From assembly GCA_011051755.1 (NCBI GenBank), contig DRKN01000177.1, forward strand, positions 1-46,097: a DNA stretch of 46,097 nucleotides. The letters are read 5' to 3'. Positions 41,206 to 46,097 of this stretch are shown in pieces; position 1 is the stretch's first letter, and the number at the start of each line of letters is the position of its first letter. A program made the translations under genes and the position numbers. The notes beneath the pieces are model-generated. The model did no database searches, was not told the DNA's origin, and saw only the letters and a list, made by a program, of their open reading frames with translations. Source of the stretch: Gammaproteobacteria bacterium (GTDB taxonomy: Bacteria; Pseudomonadota; Gammaproteobacteria; SZUA-152).

Positions 41206-41475
41206 ATGGATATTGGAATTGACTATGACGGAACAATTACAGCAGACCCGGTTTTCTGGTTTGGGTTTATTACTCACGCTGTCAAGTGTGGTCATGGTGT
41301 TGTTGTTGTCACCGGAAGAAAAGAAGATGAACGCCCGCCTGTAGGAAATCTCCCCATTGTTTTCTGTGGAGATGAGTACAAGCGGCGGGCAGCAGAAAGA
41401 GCGGGATATGAAATAGATATTTGGATTGATAATGAGCCTGGGCACATTGAGCCATCTCGAAAACTGGAATGGTAA
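41206..41475 (+). CDS. HAD-like phosphatase family cassette protein
   Basis: 89 residues from ATG 41206, 9 bp after attC 3. IGIDYDGTITADPVFWFGFI is HAD motif I (Asp5, Asp7), VVVVTGRKEDE motif II, and IDIWIDNEPGHIEP motif III/IV-like. Small HAD proteins of this sort occur in many phages; polynucleotide or nucleotide phosphatase activity is possible. Intact relative of the truncated gene at 39822. Confidence 0.82.
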   Translation: MDIGIDYDGTITADPVFWFGFITHAVKCGHGVVVVTGRKEDERPPVGNLPIVFCGDEYKRRAAERAGYEIDIWIDNEPGHIEPSRKLEW

Positions 41476-41488
41476 AAGGCAAAACCAA

Positions 41489-41950
41489 ATGAATGAAGAT
41501 ATTAGAGATGAAGGCTATAAGGCATTTATTGACGCAGTAGTTAAAAGTCTTGATGCATCGAGGCATTCGCTTGTTTGCTCAATAGAACATGCGTTAAAAA
41601 CCACGCCCTGCCCATATAACGTGGGGACAGAGGAATACAATGATTGGATGGAAGGATTCAATCCAAGCAGACAAAAACGCAGTATGAGAAAAGTTGTTTG
41701 TGCAGCGTGTAGAAATAGAAAAACTGGCGACATTATCGCTGGCGTTCGTCATTGGGACGAGATCATGAGAGCGCAAGTCGGGGATGATGTCGATGGAGCG
41801 GAATGGGAACAAGGATTTCTGGATAATAAACGCCGTTTTATGACAAGGACAGAAGCTTGGGGCGTTGCAGAGAGAGCGCACCAGATCATTCACCGATGCG
41901 GGGGCGACACAACAAATGGCGGAACGCTTTACTCTGAGAACCTTTACTAG
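41489..41950 (+). CDS. early phage protein with C-terminal 'GTLYSENLY' motif
   Basis: 153 residues from ATG 41489. Last part VVCAACRNRKTGDIIAGVRH, WEQGFLDNKRRFMTRTEAWG, VAERAHQII, GGTLYSENLY is a widespread conserved phage protein pattern of unknown function. It shares a cassette with the HAD-like gene. The R-box ATATAAC follows the stop at 41953, but no matching right half is found before the next gene, so that attC is either decayed or lost. Confidence 0.8.
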   Translation: MNEDIRDEGYKAFIDAVVKSLDASRHSLVCSIEHALKTTPCPYNVGTEEYNDWMEGFNPSRQKRSMRKVVCAACRNRKTGDIIAGVRHWDEIMRAQVGDDVDGAEWEQGFLDNKRRFMTRTEAWGVAERAHQIIHRCGGDTTNGGTLYSENLY

Positions 41951-41973
41951 CCATATAACACCGAGATAAAGCG

Positions 41974-42225
41974 ATGAAAGTTAATATTGAAAATGGCATC
42001 TTCCACGCTGTAATAACCGAAAACGATCATGTTGAGAAGTGCCCGTTTTGCGGAAGCGACGATATCATCGTACAGAACACATGGACGGCCTCGTATTGGG
42101 TCGAATGCAGCGATTGCGGTGCAGAAATGCACACGCAATCAAGTGGCGACCACGACAACAAGGATCACCACCTGCGCGAAGCGATGGCGGCCATAGATGC
42201 GTGGAATGTTCGCGCCAAACGATAG
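41974..42225 (+). CDS. Lar-like restriction-alleviation protein
   Basis: 83 residues. KCPFCGSDDIIVQNTWTASY, WVECSDCGAEMHTQSSG and a final REAMAAIDAWNVRAKR match the Lar family, whose Rac-prophage member lowers EcoK restriction. Four Cys form a zinc site (CPFC, CSDC). Protects incoming phage DNA from type I restriction, if it works like Lar. Followed by attC 5. Confidence 0.85.
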   Translation: MKVNIENGIFHAVITENDHVEKCPFCGSDDIIVQNTWTASYWVECSDCGAEMHTQSSGDHDNKDHHLREAMAAIDAWNVRAKR

Positions 42226-42236
42226 CGGTAGATGCC

Positions 42237-42356
42237 GTATAACGATTTAGCTAACCGGCGTTTGCACTGAACTGGAGAATACGATGACCGACGAACAGAA
42301 CGCAGAAACCAGCAGCCGCGAGGACGCGAAGCGTCCGGTTGAGCGGCTTGTTATGG
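42237..42356 (+). repeat. attC-type recombination site 4
   Basis: 120 bp. GTATAAC (42237-42243) and GTTATGG (42350-42356). Inner arms TTAGCTAACCGG and CCGGTTGAGCGG pair, further helped by GCCGCGAGGAC/GCGTCC inside. Like site 1 it is long and has a ribosome binding site (TGGAG) and an ATG (42284) inside it, with an open frame through the right box. Confidence 0.78.
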
Positions 42357-42544
42357 CGATACCACGTGAACGTGCTGCTAGGTTTGTTGAGCAGCAACTT
42401 GGATGGGGAACTAATGCCAGCAAGAACAGCCCAGGCGCGCATTATGGAGCGCAGGAGCTTCGAGAGCTTCTAGATTATATTTACGGCGGCGAACCAAAGA
42501 CTACAGCTGAAAAAATCAGCATCGAAGGCAAAGGGTGGCATTAG
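42284..42544 (+). CDS. cassette gene starting inside attC, small phage-type protein
   Basis: 86 residues from ATG 42284; alternative start ATG 42353 (63 residues) at the right box. The attC-encoded part begins MTDEQNAETSS, much like the MTENEANKVSTT of the gene at 40395. The cassette part FVEQQLGWGTNASKNSPGAH YGAQELRELLDYIYGGEPKT resembles short phage proteins with 'LRELLDYIYGG'. Unknown. Confidence 0.75.
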   Translation: MTDEQNAETSSREDAKRPVERLVMAIPRERAARFVEQQLGWGTNASKNSPGAHYGAQELRELLDYIYGGEPKTTAEKISIEGKGWH

Positions 42545-42546
42545 CG

Positions 42547-42606
42547 CCATAACGATCAACATCAGCGGCACAGCGTAGCGGAGTCCGCTGGATGAGCTTG
42601 TTATGT
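42547..42606 (+). repeat. attC-type recombination site 5
   Basis: 60 bp. CCATAAC (42547-42553) and GTTATGT (42600-42606); inner arms CATCAGCGG and CCGCTGGATG with one unpaired base, apex GCACAGCGTAGCGGAG. Classical short attC. Confidence 0.87.
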
Positions 42607-42631
42607 GTTATTTGTTGAGAGGTATAGAAAA

Positions 42632-42931
42632 ATGAAACCCAAAGAATTTGTGCGCCTGGACATGGAATCGCTGCGGAATATGGCAATGACAGCCGACCAT
42701 GACATAACCGAACAGTCCGCTGATGATAGGTTGGTGGCGTACGCAGCTATTGCGATGAAGGAAAAACTGAGAGTCGCCAGACTAAAAGGGCGTGGCGGCT
42801 GGTGGAATCCTGACGAGTGCAACATTGAACAGTTGCGCCACATGCTGCAAGAACATCTTGAGAAGGGCGATGTGGTGGACGTGATGAATTTTGCAGCAAT
42901 GATCTATGCGCGTGAGTGCGCAGACACATAA
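42632..42931 (+). CDS. phage-type cassette protein (RGRGGW family)
   Basis: 99 residues from ATG 42632 with GAGAGG 11 bp ahead. SADDRLVAYAAIAMKEKLRV, RLKGRGGWWNPDECNIEQLR, HMLQEHLEKGDVVDVMNFAA MIY. This pattern is well known from enterobacterial and other temperate phage early regions, function unknown. Its stop is inside the left box of attC 6. Confidence 0.8.
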   Translation: MKPKEFVRLDMESLRNMAMTADHDITEQSADDRLVAYAAIAMKEKLRVARLKGRGGWWNPDECNIEQLRHMLQEHLEKGDVVDVMNFAAMIYARECADT

Positions 42932-43015
42932 CGCTTCGCGTAACCGGCGGCTAAAAGCATTGCGAGCGATAGCGAACGATGCTTTTAGCCGTCCGAGTTG
43001 ACGCGATTGTTATAT
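42926..43015 (+). repeat. attC-type recombination site 6
   Basis: 90 bp, the best site of the array. ACATAAC (42926-42932) and GTTATAT (43009-43015); long paired arms CGGCGGCTAAAAGCAT (about 42946-42961) and ATGCTTTTAGCCGTCCG (about 42979-42995), flanked by GCGTAAC/GTTGACGC. Length and extrahelical steps fit attC. Confidence 0.9.
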
Positions 43016-43506
43016 TTATATTGTACGGTATTTATTATTTTACCAATTACTCCAGACAACAACGGAAAAAACATAAGGAATAATGCTGAAAACATTCCAA
43101 GTAATATCCATGCTTTTTGTTCTGAACTTCCAAAGACATATGCGTAAACATTCATTCCCAAGTAGCTGGTTAGCAAATAGATAAACAACGCAATGATTCT
43201 TTTTTTGTAGCCTATCCAAAACGCAATAGACGATAGAATTATTTGACCAGAGATAAAACCAATACTACTGTCAAATGGCTCAAATTTATCAGAAACTATC
43301 GATACGACAGCCCAGCTTACTGCTCCAGCAACAAAGCCGATGATTATTAAATTTATTGTCTGAAACTTCATGAAATATAACAGAGTATTAGGTGGAAAAT
43401 CGCCGCCTAGTATGCGGATATTGCGGACTAGACGGCCATATTCTCTCGATTTGAGAGGGTAAAACAGCAAAAAGCCGAGAATACCGGCAAAAAACGGCAA
43501 AACCAA
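42985..43506 (-). CDS. AT-rich membrane protein, reversed next to the last attC
   Basis: Up to 173 residues; start uncertain (TTG 43506, or ATG 43371 giving 128). Four or five transmembrane helices (INLIIIGFVAGAVSWAVVSI, GFISGQIILSSIAFWIGYKK, WILLGMFSALFLMFFPLLSG). The last 8 residues (NNRVNSDG) are encoded by attC 6. GC content is far below that of the prophage. Reversed genes in cassette arrays are often self-expressed toxins or defence genes, but no such family is recognised. No second attC is seen at its other side. Confidence 0.7.
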   Translation of the reverse strand: MVLPFFAGILGFLLFYPLKSREYGRLVRNIRILGGDFPPNTLLYFMKFQTINLIIIGFVAGAVSWAVVSIVSDKFEPFDSSIGFISGQIILSSIAFWIGYKKRIIALFIYLLTSYLGMNVYAYVFGSSEQKAWILLGMFSALFLMFFPLLSGVIGKIINTVQYKYNNRVNSDG

Positions 43507-43754
43507 TGACCGAAATCGAACAACTACTGAAACTCATACAGCCGCAGATCCCGATCACCGTTGATCTGTGGTCTGTCCGTGAAATCGCGGCCTATCTCAA
43601 ACGAAACCCCAACAACGTGCGGGACCGGGTAACGAAACTACCAGGCTTCCCCACCCCGATCCGCCTGCCAACAGAATCAGGCAAGCGAGGACAGCCATTG
43701 TGGAAAGCCAAGGAAGTGATCGCCTGGGCGGAAAAACACCGTGACGCCGCCTAA
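43506..43754 (+). CDS. putative excisionase/AlpA-like DNA-binding protein
   Basis: 82 residues: LWSVREIAAYLKRNPNNVRD RVTKLPGF, PIRLPTESGKRGQPLWKAKE VIAWAE. Winged helix-turn-helix of the AlpA/MerR-Xis type: 'W....IA.YL......V...V...GFP.P', 'W...EV..W'. It ends 4 bp into the convergent integrase gene. Most likely directs excision. Confidence 0.8.
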   Translation: MTEIEQLLKLIQPQIPITVDLWSVREIAAYLKRNPNNVRDRVTKLPGFPTPIRLPTESGKRGQPLWKAKEVIAWAEKHRDAA

Positions 43755-44737
43755 TCCAGTCGATCCGCAAGCTCATCGATGGTCGGGTTGTAATACACCT
43801 GGCTGAGGATCTTCAGATCACGAATCCCCAGCATTCGCGCCAGCTCCATCACCCCGAGCTTTTTCGACAACCGCGTGGCCGCCTCATGACGCGAATCATG
43901 AAAGTGCAAATCAACGATCCCCGCCCGGTCCCGCATCTTGCGGAACAACGCATCAATACTCTGCCTCGTCAACCCGAACACATCCGGCGGATCCGTCGCC
44001 TCCATCACATGATCCAACAACGCCCGGGCCCTGGAAGATAGCGGCACATCCCGTGCGGAGCCATTTTTCGTCATCGGCAAATGCACATGCCGCTCATGCA
44101 CATCACAACGCCGCAGCCCGGCGATCTCCCCGCACCGCATCCCCGTCTCGATGGCAAACAAGAACGCGGCAATGACCCGCTGCTGCCGTTCAACCGGCGG
44201 CACATCATCCGAATACCCGGACGCGATCCGCAACGCTTCGATTTCATCCTCTGCCGGCCGCCTGTGCCGCGGCGGTGACGCCTTCGGACGCGACACCAGG
44301 GACACTGGCGACTCACGCAACCAGCCCCACTCCCGCGCCGCCACGCGGCACGCATGAGACAAGATGTTCATCTCCCGGCATACCGTTGATCCGCTGACCT
44401 CGCGCAACCGCGCATCCCGCCAGGCGGCGATATGCCGCGGCGCCAGCTCACGCAGAGACAAATCAGCCAGCGCCTTGTTACCCAGGAACCGGTTGATGAA
44501 CTTCTGTTCACGCGCCGCGCCTCGCTTGGTTGGCGTCACCTCCATCGAATACCGGCGCAACAGATCACCGAACGTCTTGTTCGGTATCTTCCCGGCAATG
44601 GCATCCTCCAGCTCGATTTCAGTTTCACGCGCCCAGGCAACGGCAGCCGCCTTGGTGGCAAACGTCTTTGACTTCCGTCTGCCGCCCACCTTGACCTGAA
44701 CCTGCCAACGATCCCCTCGCTTGCGAATACTCGCCAT
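43751..44737 (-). CDS. int: tyrosine-recombinase phage integrase
   Basis: 328 residues. N-terminal arm-binding SIRKRGDRWQVQVKVGGRRK SKTF, core-binding 60-150, catalytic domain with Arg201 (ETGMRCGEIAGL), Lys224, H280-D-S-R283-H284 and a nucleophile Tyr in QVYYNPT (315 or 316). It faces attR, less than 200 bp away. It lacks the extra patch expected of integron integrases, so it is a phage enzyme and not the one that builds cassette arrays. Confidence 0.95.
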   Translation of the reverse strand: MASIRKRGDRWQVQVKVGGRRKSKTFATKAAAVAWARETEIELEDAIAGKIPNKTFGDLLRRYSMEVTPTKRGAAREQKFINRFLGNKALADLSLRELAPRHIAAWRDARLREVSGSTVCREMNILSHACRVAAREWGWLRESPVSLVSRPKASPPRHRRPAEDEIEALRIASGYSDDVPPVERQQRVIAAFLFAIETGMRCGEIAGLRRCDVHERHVHLPMTKNGSARDVPLSSRARALLDHVMEATDPPDVFGLTRQSIDALFRKMRDRAGIVDLHFHDSRHEAATRLSKKLGVMELARMLGIRDLKILSQVYYNPTIDELADRLD

Positions 44738-44748
44738 ACCCCCTCCAC

Positions 44749-44779
44749 TGTCGCCCGACCTGTCGCCCTATTGTCGCCC
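44749..44779. repeat. three direct repeats, probable integrase arm sites
   Basis: TGTCGCCC at 44749, 44761 and 44772, spaced 12 and 11 bp, between int and attR. Their position is that of P' arm-type binding sites for the N-terminal domain of Int. Confidence 0.6.
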
Positions 44780-44925
44780 GCACCAAACGGACAATGTTGG
44801 CGATTGTTTGCGTTTGTGGATAGTACAGCAGCAGAAAACTCCCGCGCAACTCAATCAGTTGCGCGTATTTGTTGGGGAATGTTGTGGGATGTTGTGGTAT
44901 GTGTAAGTGATTGATTCTTGGTAAG

Positions 44926-44941
44926 TGGTGCCCAGGGCCGG
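44926..44941. repeat. attR core (tRNA-Leu 3' end)
   Basis: TGGTGCCCAGGGCCGG, identical to 1730-1745. It lies in the acceptor stem and T arm of the tRNA gene, including the CCA, so integration leaves an intact tRNA gene at this end. Confidence 0.9.
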
Positions 44942-45012
44942 GGTCGAACCGGCACGGTGTTGCCACCGAGGGATTTTAAGTCCCTTGCGTCTACCAATTT
45001 CGCCACCTGGGC
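44926..45012 (-). tRNA. tRNA-Leu (anticodon UAA)
   Basis: 87 nt with encoded CCA. Acceptor GCCCAGG pairs with CCTGGGC; D arm has TTGGTAGACGC; anticodon arm AGGGACT-TAA-AATCCCT; a long variable arm (CTCGGTGGCAACACC) as in class II tRNAs; T arm GTGCCGGTTCGACCCCGGC. The anticodon TAA reads UUA. Target gene of the prophage. Confidence 0.95.
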
Positions 45013-45164
45013 AATGCAGCCAGGGAAGCTGAATGGCGAACCACTGGCAGGAGCAGGATTCTAGCATACCGCCTCCCCGAGCTACCGGGCAAAGTCCTGA
45101 CCTGTGACAATGCACCAATGGATGAACAGGGATACACTGCCAAGCTCGATAACAGGGAAAACCC

Positions 45165-46097
45165 ATGCAGATTCTCGCAGGTGACATAGGCGGCACCAAG
45201 ACAACACTGGCCTTTGCGGAAGCTTCCGCGCTCAAGGGCATAGAAGTGCTGTGCCGTACGACTTATGCAAGCCGCGAGCATGCCTCCCTGGACGAGATTC
45301 TGGACCTGTTTCTGAAAAAACACGCCGTGCGGCCCGATGCCGCCGCCTTTGGCGTGGCAGGCCCGGTGCTCAACGGCCGCTGTGCCACCACCAATCTCCC
45401 CTGGACCATGGAAACGCAGGCACTGAGGGAGAAGCTTGGAACCCGCAGGCTGTGGCTGATCAACGATCTCGAAGCCAACGCCTGGGGAATACAGGCTCTG
45501 GAGAAAAAGGATTTCTTCACCCTGAACCCCGGCAGCCCCCATGCTTCGGGAAACCGCTGCATCATCTCCGCGGGCACGGGGCTGGGAGAGGCCGGCATGT
45601 TCTGGGACGGCAGCAGACATATCCCCTTTGCCACGGAAGGCGGACACGCGGCCTTCTCCCCCACCACCGAGCTGGAGATCGAGCTGCTGCAATACATGGG
45701 GAAGAACCAGGCCCGGGTGAGCTGGGAGCAACTGGTGAGCGGCAGGGGCTTGGTGAATATCCATGAATTTCTGCTGCACCGCAGCCGCGAGGAAGCGCCC
45801 CCCGACCTGCGCCGGCAAATGGAGGAAGGCGATCCCGCCGCCGCCCTGGCAAAGGCCGCGGCCCGGGGCCGGTGTCCCAGCTGCGCCCAGGCCATGGGGC
45901 TGTTCACCCGCCTCTACGGCGTGGAGGCGGGCAATCTCGCCCTGAAAATGATGGCCACAGGCGGCGTCTATATCGGCGGCGGCATCGCCCCCAAGATACT
46001 GGCCGAGCTGCAAAGCCCCGCCTTCCTGGACGGTTTCTTCGCCAAGGGGCCCATGGAATCCCTGCTGCGCGACATGCCGGTGAAGGTCATTCTCGAA
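45165..46097 (+). CDS. glk: glucokinase (3' end cut off)
   Basis: 311 residues in the window from ATG 45165. Phosphorylates glucose with ATP. MQILAGDIGGTKTTLAFAEA is the phosphate-binding site; later FGVAGPVLNGRCATTNLPW, LINDLEANAWGIQAL (catalytic Asp), ISAGTGLGEAGMFW and FATEGGHAAFSP, then MATGGVYIGGGIAPKIL. All fit the bacterial Glk family (about 320 residues), so only the last few codons are missing. Host gene right of the prophage. Confidence 0.95.
   Translation, partial: MQILAGDIGGTKTTLAFAEASALKGIEVLCRTTYASREHASLDEILDLFLKKHAVRPDAAAFGVAGPVLNGRCATTNLPWTMETQALREKLGTRRLWLINDLEANAWGIQALEKKDFFTLNPGSPHASGNRCIISAGTGLGEAGMFWDGSRHIPFATEGGHAAFSPTTELEIELLQYMGKNQARVSWEQLVSGRGLVNIHEFLLHRSREEAPPDLRRQMEEGDPAAALAKAAARGRCPSCAQAMGLFTRLYGVEAGNLALKMMATGGVYIGGGIAPKILAELQSPAFLDGFFAKGPMESLLRDMPVKVILE

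Noticed and set aside
41952-41986. A seventh attC between the 153-aa gene and the Lar-like gene
   Set aside because: Only the left box ATATAAC is visible; no paired arms or right box fit before the Lar-like gene, so I do not list it as a site.
43751-44737. The tyrosine recombinase as an integron integrase explaining the attC array
   Set aside because: It has the size and N-terminal arm-binding segment of a phage integrase, lies beside the tRNA att site, and shows no added segment typical of IntI.
24835-44925. A CRISPR array belonging to the type IV locus
   Set aside because: I see no set of direct repeats of 25-37 bp with regular spacers. The only regular short repeats are the origin iterons, the attC boxes and the integrase arm sites.

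Overview
The window is a bacterial chromosome segment that carries one complete prophage of about 43.2 kb. The flanks are host genes. On the left, on the minus strand, are an MlaF-type ABC ATPase (cut by the window edge) and an MlaE permease with an N-terminal STAS domain. On the right are a tRNA-Leu(UAA) gene and a glucokinase gene cut by the window end. The Mla pair, the Glk-type glucokinase and the codon use fit a gammaproteobacterium; the genus cannot be told. A 16-bp direct repeat at 1730-1745 and 44926-44941, the second being the 3' end of the tRNA-Leu gene, marks attL and attR.

The prophage is a temperate tailed phage with a lambda-type head (GpA terminase, lambda-type portal, gpW-like connector) and a long tape measure protein. 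Its late half (29267 down to 3639) is an almost unbroken minus-strand operon in which most genes overlap by 4 bp: terS, a six-gene CRISPR type IV-like insertion, terL, a Mor-type regulator, connector, portal, protease-capsid fusion, decoration protein, a lysis group lodged inside the head/neck genes, neck, tail tube, tape measure and tail-tip proteins. The middle holds replication genes (P4-alpha-like primase-helicase, an iteron-rich origin, dNMP kinase, dCMP deaminase). The switch follows: CII-like protein, terminator, Cro, three operators, CI. To its right a plus-strand early operon with its own operator-controlled promoter leads through DUF2303 and an SSB fusion into a series of small genes, then a putative excisionase and the integrase.

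Four things stand out. (1) Between terS and terL sits csf1-cas11-csf2-csf3-cas6-cysH, a type IV CRISPR effector set that combines the CysH of type IV-B with a Cas6e-like nuclease keeping its catalytic histidine; no array or dinG is present. (2) At the far end of the late region a separate operon (3478-2548) has a consensus promoter with a palindrome at its -10, two unknown small genes, and a helix-turn-helix gene that closely resembles Aca1: the plan of an anti-CRISPR locus. (3) From 40338 to 43015 the small early genes are separated by integron attC-type sites, forming a cassette array without an integron integrase inside the prophage; two of the sites carry a ribosome binding site and start codon that feed in frame into the next cassette. 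(4) About 0.7 kb next to attL has no believable protein gene but is full of nested hairpins downstream of a TATAAT box, and is a candidate large structured RNA.

The likely logic is a phage carrying both offence and defence in CRISPR warfare (own type IV complex, candidate anti-CRISPRs, a Lar-like anti-restriction gene), with an exchangeable early-gene array.
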